From Pseudocercospora fijiensis CIRAD86 (Eukaryota; Ascomycota; Dothideomycetes; Mycosphaerellales; Mycosphaerellaceae): a stretch of DNA of 64,000 nt. Position 1 is the stretch's first letter; every line of letters starts with the position of its first letter. The notes under the pieces were generated by a model. It was given only the letters and a program-made list of their open reading frames with translations, was not told the DNA's origin and made no database searches. The stretch is from positions 3,077,016 through 3,141,015 of the forward strand of contig NW_006921536.1 in assembly GCF_000340215.1 (NCBI RefSeq), read 5' to 3'. The position numbers and the translations under genes were made by a program. This document shows positions 42,349-55,387 of this stretch, in pieces.

Positions 42349-43599
42349 TACGCTTCTCTTCTAAAGGCCGCGCCCTCGTAGCCTTTCTATATTCTAACCT
42401 CGACCTCTATTACTACTAACTTAGCAAGTCTAATAAGCTGCTTAGCCGCGCTAAATTAAACACTTAACTACCTAATTATATAACTATATTAAACCTTACT
42501 TTTAACACAATATCTAACTCTAACTGCGCTATCCCTATATATAATAAACTATAGAGTAATATATATCTATAAGAATTAAGGGCCTTCGACTAATTATAAT
42601 ACGAGCGCGTCTTCCCTACTATAATAGGTAGACGTACGAGGTATTGCAGCCCTGCCTCCGCTCTACGTAATATCGTACCGAGTTCTTTACGTCTACTCTT
42701 AAAAGACCTAGCAATGTCCGCTTCCGAGGGTTTGTCCGTTCCGAGGGTTATTGTTCTTGTTATTCGTAGTTTCGCTAGCCCTAATTAGCTAGGTTTAGTA
42801 GCCTTTAATTGTCAATCTTATCTTATCTTTTCCGAAAAAAACATAGCTCGTCTAGTTTCTATAGGTAAAGGCTATTATAAGTATAGTAGTAGAGGTTCGC
42901 CTCGCTTAAAGGGTTAGATAGATCGAGGAGTAACCTATTGTCCGCAAGATCGACCCTAGCTAGCTTAGCTCTATAGTTTTGCCCTTAGTTAGCTAGTCTA
43001 TTAGTCGCTTAATCTTTTAAGCGGCTTAAAGTTTTAATTAAAGTTTTGATTAAAGGTGCCTTAGGCTCGTAGTGCAAGTAAGGTTGTATCTGTAGGCGTA
43101 GCGATAATAGCAAGTAATATTAATAATAGCGGCGCTAGTCGTTTTAGCGCTAACTTTACCTTGTTTTAATTTCCTTCTTTAACTAATAACAACTTAGCAA
43201 TACCGTTACTAATATAGCTATGTCCTTCCTTTCTTAAATAGTAATACACTCTGTAATACTGTTACTAATATAGCCGCGCCGGCCGCGCCGTCGTTATTAT
43301 TACTATTACTAACATTATTCGCCTACGCGCGCGCCGCCTCTATCGACCGCCTAGGCCTTAGGGCCCTAATAGGACGTAGGAATAAGAGGGGCGCTAAGAG
43401 GAGGGTCTTATAGGGTATGCTAGTAAAGAGGTAGATTCCTTAAAAGAGTAGGCGATTAGTTAATAGTTATAGCGCGTTTATTAACGCTCGGTGCGCATCT
43501 ACTATAGTAGTATAGTCTTATTATCCTTTGTTACTAACAATTGCTTGCCTCTAATTAGTTAGCTAATAGCACCCCGGGGGTAGCATTAGTCCTAGGCTT

Positions 43600-46500
43600 A
43601 GTAGTAACATTATAGGCATTATAAGCTCTTAGCCTTCTTCGTGTTCTTTACGCTAGTCTAATACTTATCTAATAACTTAGTTATATCCTTAAACGAGTCC
43701 TTAGCCTCCTATAAGTCCTATTTAGGTAAATAGCCTTACTATCTTAATAGGTACTCCTTCTTGCCTTTCCTAGTCCGGTGCTATAGAATACGTTCTATAG
43801 ACTATAGTTCTTTACTATTAGCTAAGACTTCTTCTAACTTAGTAGGCGCTTTATCGCCTTCGCGTTAATAGTATAGCTTAAGGAGGGATACATAGAAGGT
43901 GTTATAGATAGTATAATAGGGTAGAAGCTATAACTAGTAGGCCTATATGCCCTTTAGTTCTCGGATGCGGAATAGGCTAATGTATCTTAGTACGAGCTTA
44001 GGCCTTGATTTGCTATCGGGTAATAGGTGTTTGCGGATACGGAGGTTCTTTGTACTAAGCATAACTATGTCGCCTTGCTTAAAGGTTATTAGAAGGTAGT
44101 ATTTATTATAGTAGGCCTTCTAATAGGCCTAGGCCTTTATTAGTTTGTTAGCTATCTTGGCGTAAATCTCTCGCATCTTTTAAACCCTCTTAATAGCCGC
44201 TAGTGTCTTAGGTTAACCCGCTTCCCTTTCCTTACGCTCGGCCTCGAGCGATAGGGGGTCTTATAGCAGCGCAAGGTTGCTTCCTATTATAGCGAAATAA
44301 GGTGACACCTTAGTAGATAAGTAGACACTATTGTTATATACGAATTCGGCTAGTTATAGGAGATTGACCTAGTTATTAGGGTTCTCGTTAATATAGCTAC
44401 GTAGGTACTGCTATAGGGTAGCATTCTGTCTCTCTATCTAACCGTTAGTCTGTAGATAGAAGGCTATTAATAGCCGATGCTTTAGTCTTAGCTATAGGCA
44501 TATTTCGCTCTAATAGTACGATGTAAATATCGAGCCTCTATCGGAGACTATCCCCTTAGGGGTTCCCTAATAGGTATAGAAGATGTTAGTCTATAGCGCC
44601 TCTACTATATTAATAGCAGTCTAATCCTTGCGCGCTAGGATATATCGAGCGCCTTTAGTAAATCGATCTACTATAACAAGGATAGCATTATATACGTCCT
44701 TGCTGCCCCTACGCTTAGTAGGCGGAAGGCCTATAATAAAGTCTATTATAAGCTCTACAAATAGCTTATAAGGGATTAGTAAAGAGGACAACTCGCTAAA
44801 AGGCTAATGCTTTAGTGCCTTAATACGTTAGTATATAGCGTACGTATTAACGTATTCCTTTATATCCCGCTTACTATTTAGCTAGTAGTATATACGCGAT
44901 AGTAGCTCGTGCGACCTCTCTATACTATAGTAACCGGCAAGCTTACTATTATAGTGTCGCTTAAGAAGTTCTTATCTAATCGATTGTTTAGCGGGGATAT
45001 AGTATCTGCCCTTAAACCTTAAGTAACCTTTGTCGTCGATCGACTAATTACTCTTACTAGATCGAGTCTTTCGCCTACTTATAAGCTTGTCTATACGTTT
45101 AGTAGTAAAGGCGTCCCTCTACTAAGCCCGTAATAGCTTATCTATAAACGATTGACTATCCCTATTTACAAGGTTATTTAATAGCACCCTCGCTATTAAA
45201 CGAGGTACGTATTATATATATCTAATAGCACTAGCAGCCGGATTAACTATAGTAGTACTATCGCTATTACTATATATTACGATGTCGACTAGGGAGTTAT
45301 TATAACTTCTCCTATCTATGTCCTTAGCTCTTGCCTTAATACGCACTATTAATATAGTAAGAGCATTAATATACTTTAAGCCGTCGCAGAGTCCGGTAAG
45401 CCGCTTATCCTATGCTTGCTTATTAATAATACGGGCTATAGCAATCTTATACTATAGGGTTAGAAACAATGAATTAATAGATTACTAAGTCCCGCTATCG
45501 TAATTAGGTCGCCTCGATAGGCTATTAGTAGGGTTGCTTACGCCTAGCCGATATAATATATCAAAATCAAACCTAGCGAGGTAGACGGCCTATCTAGCCT
45601 ATCGACCTATAACCCTAGTAACCTTCGTAATTCTACGGAGGTTGTTATAGTCCGTATAGACCTAAATAGTGTGCTATGCACTATCGAGATAGTAGCGCTA
45701 GTGCTTAAAGGCCTCGACAATAGCTAGGAGCTCTTGCTCGTAGGTCTCGTAGCGGCGCTTAGCGTTAATTATCTTCCTCGAGAAGAAGGCAATCGGGTGC
45801 TAATAATAGTTATTATCTAATTGCTAGGACATAATAGCCGATATAGCGAACTGTAAAGCGTTAGTCTTAATCCGGATCTGCTTGTTTAGCACGAAATAGT
45901 GTAACAAGGGGACTTTAGTAAAGCGTCGCTTTAGACCGTTAAAAGCGGCTTATGCTCTATTAGTCTATCTAAACTCTCTAGTCGGGTTAGCCTTAGTTTT
46001 AGTAAGCTTAGTTAGTAGAATTACGTACCGCGAGTAACCTTCGATAAATCGACGGTAGAAGTTAGTAAAACCTAGGAATAATTAAAGCTCTTTAATACTA
46101 GTAGGTATTAGCTATTTAGTAATAGTCTTAATTCGATTAGGATTAGCCTTAACACCCTTAGTTAATACGAGGTAGCCGAGGAATGACACCTCTTTAGTAG
46201 CAAAGGTGCATTTAGAAGGCTTGCAATATAAGCTATAGGCTCGTAGGCGATCGAGCACCTTATAGACTATAGCCTAGTGCTCCGCAATATCGGGGGAGTG
46301 TATATAAACTAGGATATTATCTAGGTAAACTATATAGAGGTAGTCTAATAGGCCCGAAAGGGCCCGATTAATATAGGACTAGAATGTTATAGGGGCATTA
46401 GCTAGACTAAATAGCATAACTAAGTACTTAAAATAGCTATAGCGAGTACGAAAGGCTGTCTTCTATTCATCGCCCTTACGAATGCGGATACGATAGTACG

Positions 46501-47830
46501 CATCCTTAATGTCTAATATAGTATAGTAGTAGGTACTAGAAAGGCGGTCGAGGGTCTTATTAATAAGCGGGAGTAGACAGCGGTCTTTAATAGTAACAGC
46601 GTTAAGCCTACGATAATTAACATATAGGCGTAGGCTACTATCCTTCTTTAGCACGAATAGGATAGGTATACTAGCAGGGCTGTTGCTATATCGTATCCGG
46701 CTATTAGCTAGGTTTTCCTCTAGATACTTACGTAATATAGCAAGCTCTCGTTTACTAAGGTTATAGAGGGGGCTAAAAGGAACCTCCTTGCCCTCTATAA
46801 TATTAATCTTATAATCCGTCTCTTTAAATATAGGCAATGTCGACGCTAGGTAGTATTTAAATATATTAATATAGGTCTCTCGAATAGGCTCTAGCATGCG
46901 AGCAAGCTAATTAGGGTCTATACTATTAGGGGGCATAGGTTTATCGTTATTACTACCGAGCAGGTCGGCCGTCGGATCCGCTAGAGTTAGGTTGCTAATA
47001 AATAGGACCCTAATATTATTAGGGTACTCGCTAACATTAATATGTTTAATGTCCTCTTTCCTAGCGATTCCAAATCGCTACTATTAACTGCCTAAGTCTA
47101 TAACTATAGTATAGTACTTAAGAATAGGGTTGCTAATAACAATATTAGATAGGAGGCTGTCTATGTCTACCGCGTAGGCAGTGAAATTTAGTAGGCGTTT
47201 ATTTCCGAGGTCGTCCTTTAGAACTATAGGAATATAGTAGGCTCTATAGGTTAAGTGCCGAGCGTTATTAAACTAAGCAAGGGTTAGTAGGTTAGTCCTC
47301 GGCAGTTATCGAAGGTCTAATTGCTTAGCTAGGCGATAGCTAATAAGGGCGCTAACTGAATTTCCGGGGTCTAGTATAACCTTTGCCTTATAGTTAGTAT
47401 CGGGCCTAGATATAAGATAGGTACGTATAATAGCTAGCACAATGTCGATAGTCTTACGCCGCACGCTTACTCTTTTTTCGAAGGTTGGCCTATAGGGGTA
47501 GCGTTAGCTACTAAGAGGTGCTTTCGGTACTTAGCGGTAGTATAGTCGATTCGGGCCTAGTCCTTAGGTTTGTCGTATTAGCCTAGTAGATAGCTAGTAC
47601 TACTACAATTGAAGTACTTTAACCCGGTAGGTAGACTACCGTAGCTATTGTTGCTACTATTATTAGTCGAGCGGTTAGTATTATAGGGATACGAGCCCCT
47701 TCTACGGCCCCTATCGCGGCCTCCTCTATATAGCCGCCGGCTACGGCCTCTTCTATAGTCGCTATTACTATTTCTATTATTAGTATTATTGTTTTAGTAG
47801 GACCCTTAGCTATTGCCTTCGCGGGCACTA
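43600..47830 (-). pseudogene. Pol and zinc knuckle of chromovirus C
   Basis: Minus-strand pol collinear with B: chromodomain near 43640-43800, integrase about 44150-45000, RNase H about 45680-45900, reverse transcriptase 46300-46897 and protease about 47340-47390. The 46463-46897 stretch is open over 144 codons with YVNYRRLNAVTIKDR and [14 protein letters not shown]. The catalytic box is YLDN (about 46314-46325) as in A and B. The degraded zinc knuckle lies around 47595-47640. It ends where element D is inserted (47840). Confidence 0.85.
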
Positions 47831-47840
47831 CGATTGCCGC

Positions 47841-47993
47841 TATTACGAGTTAAGTGTTCTAGACCTCTTCGGTTAATGCCTAAGGCACTAACTCTTAGCG
47901 CTACGACACTTCCTCGTACGCTTCCTTAGACCTCTTCGTAGACTCGTATTACGACCTCGTCTTCACACTGCTATCCACCTTTGCTATTTGATA
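47841..47993 (+). repeat. 5' LTR of element D
   Basis: 153 bp, begins TATTACGAG and ends TTTGATA (3' LTR: TGTCACGAG ... TTTGACA), the RIP-altered version of a TGT...ACA LTR. Confidence 0.92.
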
Positions 47994-48269
47994 TTTCGTA
48001 ATACTACCTATCGACACGACATCGCATTACCTGCTGCGATACTGTACTAGAGCGAGCGCTTAGCTGCGTTTATAGTAGGCTCTCGTTAACTAGCAACCGT
48101 CGTATAGCAAACAACGAAGTCTTAATCTTAGTTACCTAGCTAAAATTAGTAGGTGTATTCTCTATAGCTAACTATTTAGTAGTCTTTATATATTAGTCGT
48201 CATTTCCTAGTAGATCTGTTATCTTTAACGTTATCTTATTAGTATTAGCGGTCTCTATAAGTTCTTCTT

Positions 48270-50700
48270 AAGCAACACTAGAACAGCGTCTCAAAATTAG
48301 TGCTCAAATCGAAGCAGCTAAAGCTAAAGCTAAAGAGGCCCTTATAGCTAAGCGTATAGCAGACAAGGCTAAATTAGCAGTATTACCCGAGGAAGAAGGA
48401 GATATTGCCTTTCTTATAGGCGACGATAGCCCGGAAGCACCTCTACCTCCTCCTAAACGCTAAACCTTCGCGAATATACCGTTTGAGACTAAGAGCACTG
48501 CGATAATCCCTACGAAGGGACCTGCCTACGCGACCGTTAAAAACGACGAAATAGACGACTTGTTTAATTAAACCTAAGCTAACAGCTCCTTCGCTCCTAC
48601 GACTAAGCACGCTAGTATTACTCTACTACGCTATCTACGTACGACGTTCTTAGGTAGAATTAGTAGAGACGGAGGTCCGTTAAAGTTTGTATCTTTACAC
48701 ACTCGGCGCACCCTGCCTTCCGAGGATTAGAGCAGTATAGGAGGCTCGGCAGGTAATAAGGGAAAGAAGCCTAAAGGTAATCTATCGGCCGAAGAGCGTA
48801 TCGAAGCCCGTCGTAAGGAGCGAGCTAGGAAAGAGGCGGTAGCTGCTACAGCTACTACGGAGACGTTAACAAGAGACGTACTAGAGACTTAAGAGACTGA
48901 AATACAAGGACGCTCTTAACAGCTCCCGGGTACGTATCTAGAAGACCTTACTACGATAATTGATAATATCGATAGTATTATTCCGGAATAGGAACGTATC
49001 GGCGTCCTATACTCCGAATTGCTATACCTAGAGTACAAGGACTACGTTATAACCGACGATGGCTCTTAAGACCTAGATAAAGACGATCCGGAATATTAGC
49101 CGGAACGCATCGACCTTGCACCGTTCCTTAAGTACCGCCTTAAGTTCGATCAAATCGACCGTCCGTCTAGTACCGCCTACGACGCTAACAATTATAGAGC
49201 GTACAACTCTAGTAATCTAGTACACAAGGTAACTATACGCTTAAAGTTCTAGTTTGCGGGCATATCTTATATCCTCGACGCCTATACTCTACTAAAGACA
49301 GAGTAGTCCGACCTTAGCTATAAGGTAAAATAGTAGATATCCGAAGCCGTAGCCTAGAAGATAAAGTATAAGGAGCTAGACTAGAAGTATTAGGAAGCTT
49401 AGGCTAGGGTGCTAAAGGTGGACATAGTTAAGAAGAAGATCTATAATAACCTACTATAGAAGACTAATACGCTCGTTAGTAAGGCAAACTAGCGTATCGA
49501 TACTACTAACGCGAAGAAGCGAGAGCTCGAAGAAGAGATCGAGCTTTTAGAGACAGAGCTCGACTAGAAGCAGTATAATATCGACGCCCTTTAGGTACAA
49601 GTCGACGAGTACGAAGCGGCACCGGCACCGGTAGAACTAGTGCTCCCTAGCCTGTAACTATTATCTAATATCGACCGAAGCGATCGACGCGAGAGAAACC
49701 TAGCACTTCTATCTCCGGTATCTCGACTAGCCGTACTACGCGGAAACACTGCCGCTCTATTGCTAACGCTAGCGCAACCTAACCTCCGAGCTAGTATAGT
49801 ACCGATAACTATATCCCGTTTCTATAAGCACGATAGTAACGTTAAGTAGCTAGACCTACTAATGTTCGGTAGAGATCGAAAGCAATATAAAGCATAGAAA
49901 GACAAATATTAATCTAAGATCTATAACACCTTCGATAAAGATACCGTCGATTTAATCTTCGACTATATTCGCAACCGTATTAAAGGTGCCTCCGAGCCGT
50001 AGGATTTCCTATACCTTAATACCGTAGAGCACCCTACTTTTACTATATTAGATAAGCTCTAGGCCGCTATAGACGTCGAATACGGCTAAGACTTAGAAGA
50101 AGAGAAGCTAAAAGCTTAGTTAGATTTAGAGACTTGTAAGCAAGCTATAGGAGAGCCCTTCTCTACTTTTATTACTAAGTACCGTACCTTGCTTACCCGT
50201 ACGCGTGAAGCACTAAACACCTTTAAGCTATAGAACCGCCTCTTGCGGCGCTATAAAGAAGAGCTTATCTTATATCGGCGCGGCGACTTCTATAAGTTCT
50301 GCCGCTAAGCTCGCGATAGGGAGCAAGGATAGACTACGATAAAAGAGGCTAGAGAAGCATATAGTAATAATAACAATAGTAGCAGCACTCGCGGAGGCGG
50401 CGCCGGCCGCGGCCGTAGAGGTAGTTAGGTAGGAGGATTAGGAAGCCGTAGTAGTACTAACGCTAACGCGAGCAACGGTAGCAATAGCTACGAATCCGCC
50501 AAGATCGTAAGAGTTATTCCGATAAAGTACAAGAAGATACAGGGTCGGCTCGATAACGCCTAGAAAGCTAAGTTTAAGAGCGAGAACCGATGCTAGAGCT
50601 GCTACGAGATTAGCTATCAATCTTCCGACCCTATCTATATTAAGTACAAGAGCAAGGGACGATTCGAATACGGATATATTTAGAAGGAGACGCCTTATAA
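48270..50700 (+). pseudogene. Gag region of element D
   Basis: A charged N-terminal region (about 48290-49660) rich in Lys/Glu/Ala (IEAAKAKAKEALIAKRIADK) with coiled-coil character is followed by a capsid-like part (MFGRDRKQY; GEPFSTFITKYRTLLTRTRE) at about 49860-50300. A Gly/Arg/Ser-rich stretch precedes a degraded zinc knuckle (RC, stop, SCYEIS) near 50587-50640. Stops are TAG/TAA. The listed minus-strand frame at 50438-50620 is antisense. Confidence 0.72.
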
Positions 50701-50999
50701 AGAATACTACCGGAGTATAGAGTTGTATATAATAGGCACTAGTAATTAGTCGTCCTAGCTATTGTTAATAGATGGCTCTAAGTAGTAGGGAAACGGCTCG
50801 CCTTAGGACTAAGTCGCGTTACTAAGGCCTCTAAAAACGAAGAATTGGATGTAATAGGAACTTTAGATATAGGACAAATAGACGAGGATTTATATAACTT
50901 AAGTAACCTCGCAAAGGACGAGGAAGCTTTGCTAAGCGCCTCTGTCTAGACAGGAGGCATATCTCCTAACGGTAACACCCTAGTGTAGCTATAACATAG

Positions 51000-53900
51000 A
51001 CGACATATAGTATACACTGCTAAAATAAACAACACTGCTCCTGTCTCGAAACAAACAAGCGCTTATAAGACTCCTTCCCGTCCTTCCTCTACGATAGCCC
51101 GCAGCCTGCTTAACTATAGAGCTACTGCCCTATTCTTATACCCTAACTTCGTTCGCGCATACCGAATACCCGTCTTTAAGTTAGCATACTCGAAGACACT
51201 TAAGCTAGCCGATAGCCGCAAGTCTAAGCTTACGTACGCCGCGATAATTAGCACGACTATCGGTAATTATACTAGCGAAGAGCTGTTTTATATTACAGAT
51301 CTAGACTAATACGACTTAGTGTTCGGCATATCGTAGCTAGAAGCTTATAATCCTGCTATTTCTTAGAAGAACCGTACTATTCATTTTAATAAGCCCGAAT
51401 GTTGCATTAACTATAACAAAAGAGGTTTGCTATATCTCGTAGCTATCGACGCACGCTTATCGAAATCGTAGACCACCGCTATAGGCCTACCTAAAGGAGA
51501 GGCCCTAGATATATGCATAATTAGTGCCTACGCCTTTACGAAGCTCGCTAAGAAGGCTAGCTATTAGGTGTTTACTATATAGCCCGATAGCTTCGATCCG
51601 TATAACGAATACGTACATAATTTGGAAATCGCTAACGAAATGCTATATAGCGATAATGCAGCGCTAAATGCAATGTCTCCTAATAACTACGAGGAGTTCA
51701 TAAACCCTAAGAACAAGACAGATCTAAAGAGCAAGCTTCCGGAGGTGTATTAGGGTCTCCTTAAAGCATTTAAGAATAAGGAGGAGTTTACCTTGCTAAA
51801 GCACGACTCTTAGCGAGATTACGCGATCAATCTTCGACTAGACATATAGCCCCTGTATTAAAAGGGCTTTCCTATAAACGCCGAGCAACTCGCCGCTATA
51901 AAGAAGTATATCGATAAAGAGCTAGCGAAAGGCACAATCGAGAAATTATCTTTATCCTGTACTAGCCTAGTTTTGCTAGTAAGAAAACCTAATAGAGGGC
52001 TTCGCTTCTACGTAGACTATAGAGCCCTAAATGCCCTTACTATTAAGGATAGATACCCGATCCCGTTAATTAGGGAAACCCTCGACTGTCTATATAAGGC
52101 GCAGTAGTTTACCAAATTGGACATTGTAGCAGCTTTTAATAACCTACGTATACGGAAAGGCGACGAGTAGATAACTACCTTTATTACGAGGTACGGCCTT
52201 TACTAGTATAAAGTACTCCCATTTAGACTATGTAACGGACCAAGTAGCTTCTAGCGATATATAAACTACGCCCTGCGCGAGTTCCTCGATAACTTCGTTA
52301 CAGTCTACCTCGACGACGTCTTAATCTACTTAAGTGGCTTATTAGAAGAGCACTAGGAACACGTTAAGCAAGTCCTCTGCAAGCTAATAGAGGCTAACCT
52401 ACCGGTAGATATCGACAAGAGCGAGTTCTACGTAAAACGTGTTAAGTACTTAGGCCTTATCCTTACGACGGATAGCATCGAAATAGACCCCGCTAAGGTA
52501 GAGACTATTAAGCATTAGCAACGACCGAAGAACGCTAAAGACGTACTCGCATTCCTCGGATTTGCAGGATTCTATCGAAGATTCATCTATAGGTTTTTAC
52601 GGACAGTCGCGCCTTTAATAGCACTTACTAAGAAAGGCATAATATTCAGCTAGTCGGTAGAATGCGAAGCCGCCTTCTAGGGCCTGAAAGCTAAGTTTAT
52701 TACCGCTCCTGTCTTGCACTACTTCGTCCCTTAAGAACCTATATAGGTTGAGACCGATTCCTCGGATTAGGTAATAGCTAGGGTCCTGTCGCAAATGCGT
52801 AACGATATTCTCGTCCCTATTACGTACTTTTCCAAAAAGATAACGCCTGCTGAGATCAACTATAATATCTACGATAAAGAGCTTCTCGCAATTATTAAGT
52901 GTTTCGAGGAATAGGAACCTAAGTTAATAATAGGAAACGATAACCCAATTAAAGTAGTATTAGATTACAAGAATTTGGAGTACTTTATAACAACAAAGCG
53001 GTTAAACAGAAGACAAGTAAGATAGGCAGAGTTCCTTAGTTAGTTTAACTTCAAGATTTCCTATAGACTAGGCCGTTAAGGGACTAAGCTAGACAGTCTA
53101 ACTCGACGCTCGCAAGATCTGCTAATAAATACGGAAGATCTACGACTATAGTACTAAGAACGTACGATCCTTAAGCCCGATAACATCGACTTAGTAACAT
53201 AGTTCGCGTTACGACTAGACGAAGAACAAGTTATTACGGACAACGACTCTAATAAGGGAGGGGGTGAAACCGAAGGCACTTAAATCCCTAAAACCGAAGG
53301 CACTCAAATCCCTAATCGTAAACCCGACCTAGAGCCTTTACCGGAGGGAGCGGAGATCGATATAGAAGCCGCTATTAACGAGATGTTCGACTAGGCCTAC
53401 CTATAGGACTCTATAAAGCACTTTATTAAAGAATAGAAAGACTGCTTAACTAGAGGTCGAGTTTCTACTTTTATACGCAATAGCAAGATCTCGCTAGCAG
53501 ACTACCGCATCGACTAGAACCGACTAGTTGTTAATAATCGCCTCTATATGCTAGCGTTTAAGAACCTTCGAATAAGAACGATCTACCGCTTCTACGATAG
53601 CCCGGTAGCAGGATATTAAGGCATAGCTCGTATACTAGAACTAATCTAGCGCAATAATCTCTAGTAGCTAAAGATGTTAGCTAACGTAGCTACCTATACT
53701 CGAAACTGTAAGAGCTATAGGCAGTTAGCACCCTCGCGACTCTAGAAGCAAGGCACCCTCTTGCCGCTTCCGATACCCTCTAAGCCTTAGAAGCATATTA
53801 CTATCGACTATATCGTCGAACTTCTACCCTCTAAAGATAAGCACCTTAGTAAGAAGACCTTTAGGTACATCCTTACTGTAACTGATTGCCTTACTAAGCA

Positions 53901-54930
53901 AGTGCGCCTCCTACTAATAGACAGTCTCGAAGCCGAATATGCGTTATAGCTCTTTATACACTATATCTTCCCGTTGCACGGGCTACTAGCTATAATCTTT
54001 AGTAATAGAGGGAGTTAGTAGGTTAGTACCCTCTTTTAGCGTCTATACGCAAATCTTAGTATCGTATAGAATATATCTTCCGCTTTCTACCCTAAAATAG
54101 ACGGTTAATCTGAGCGTATAAATCAAACGCTCGAACAGTATTTACGTATCTTCTATAGCTAGCAGCAGGACGACTAAGCCTCCTAGTTGCCTATAGCCGA
54201 ATTCGCCTTTAACAACTACGTCGCTACTAGCACTAGTATAACGCCCTTCTTCGCTAATACCGGCCGCTACCCGCGAATAGATTTCAAATCAGACTTACCG
54301 ACAGTTGCTAAGGAATAGGTACTAGACGCCGAAGCGGCTAATGCCTTCGCGTAGAGAATGCGCGCTATCCTAGAAGAATGCCGAGCAGCGTATATACTAA
54401 CGTAGATAAAGAATACTGATTCCGCTAACCGTAAGCGATCACCTTCTCCTAACTACTAACTAGGTAAAGATAAAGTATAGCTCGACATACGATATCTTAA
54501 GACTAACCGACCTAGCAAGAAACTTAACTATAGATATCTAGGCCCGTTCGACGTCGAGAAGCGAGTCGGACGCAGATTATACAAGCTAATTCTACCGGAA
54601 TCTATAAAGCGCGTCTACCTAGTCTTCTATACTAGTATGCTACGACTAGCAGGAAACGACGGCTTGTCTAGATAAGAACTAATTAACGATCTACCTCCTA
54701 TAGTAGTTGTTAGAGAAGGAAGCGAAGAAGAAGAGTAGGAGCTAATATAGATCTACGGCTCGCGTAAGATTAATAGAGAAGTTTAGTACAAAGCTAAGTA
54801 GAAGAACAGAGATAAGACTAAGTAGCACTAAAGCGACTTCTTACCTAGTACGGAAGAATTGGTAGCTAAGTACTATACTAAATACCCTCGTAGAGCGAAA
54901 CCTAATACAGCGAAGGACTTGCTACCGCTA
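51000..54930 (+). pseudogene. Pol of element D with chromodomain
   Basis: Reverse transcriptase at about 51960-52340 with FYVDYRALNALTIKDRYPIP and an intact YLDDVLIY box. RNase H-like region about 52730-53000. Integrase about 53640-54330 with TIDYI, a second Asp position changed to Asn (FSNRG instead of SDRG), and IDG, stop, SERINQTLEQYLR. The C-terminal chromodomain is at about 54735-54900 (EELELI-like start, SRKINREV, KAKW, SDFLPSTEELVAKYYTKYPR). The stops and the Asp-to-Asn change fit RIP; inactive. Confidence 0.87.
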
Positions 54931-55212
54931 AAATAGTACGGACTAGTAGTAATACAAAAGGGCTATACTTCTCTACCGTGAATCGTTAGAGTAGATGCTA
55001 ACCTCCGACCCTAAGAAGACTCGCTACCGAGTAGTTAAGATAGAGACCGGCTCTTCATCCGTACGCTTATGCCCGCCGTTATAGACTAACCTCTTACCGT
55101 AGCGTTAATAGTCGCCGTGCGATAAAGCTGAATATAGACATACTTATAGAACATAGATATATAGCATAGGAGGCCTGTTTGTATAGCATTAAGTCGTCGT
55201 AGGAGCTCCTTA

Positions 55213-55229
55213 TTAAGGGAGGGGAATAA
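55213..55229 (+). other. Polypurine tract of element D
   Basis: TTAAGGGAGGGGAATAA immediately upstream of the 3' LTR, the plus-strand DNA priming site expected in Ty3/gypsy elements. Confidence 0.8.
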
Positions 55230-55382
55230 TGTCACGAGTTGAGTATTCTAGACCTCTTCGGTTGATACCTAAGGTACTAACTCTTAGCGCTGCGACACTT
55301 CCTCGCACGCTTCCTTAGACCTCTTCGTAGACTCGTATTACGACCTCGTCTTTATACTGCTATCTACCTTTGCTATTTGACA
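55230..55382 (+). repeat. 3' LTR of element D
   Basis: 153 bp, TGTCACGAG...TTTGACA, followed by the GCCGC target duplication. Confidence 0.93.
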
Positions 55383-55387
55383 GCCGC

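Larger units (their letters stand above)
47841..55382 (+). mobile_element. Second chromovirus family (D), nested inside copy C
   Basis: 7542 bp, 153-bp LTRs (47841-47993, 55230-55382) and a perfect 5-bp duplication GCCGC (47836-47840, 55383-55387). A polypurine tract AAGGGAGGGG sits directly before the 3' LTR start TGTCACGAG. It inserted into the gag/zinc-knuckle junction of C: joining the flanks restores the sequence order seen in B around 36400-36460. By eye the two LTRs differ at 13 positions, all transitions. LTR sequence and proteins differ from the A/B/C family. Confidence 0.94.
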
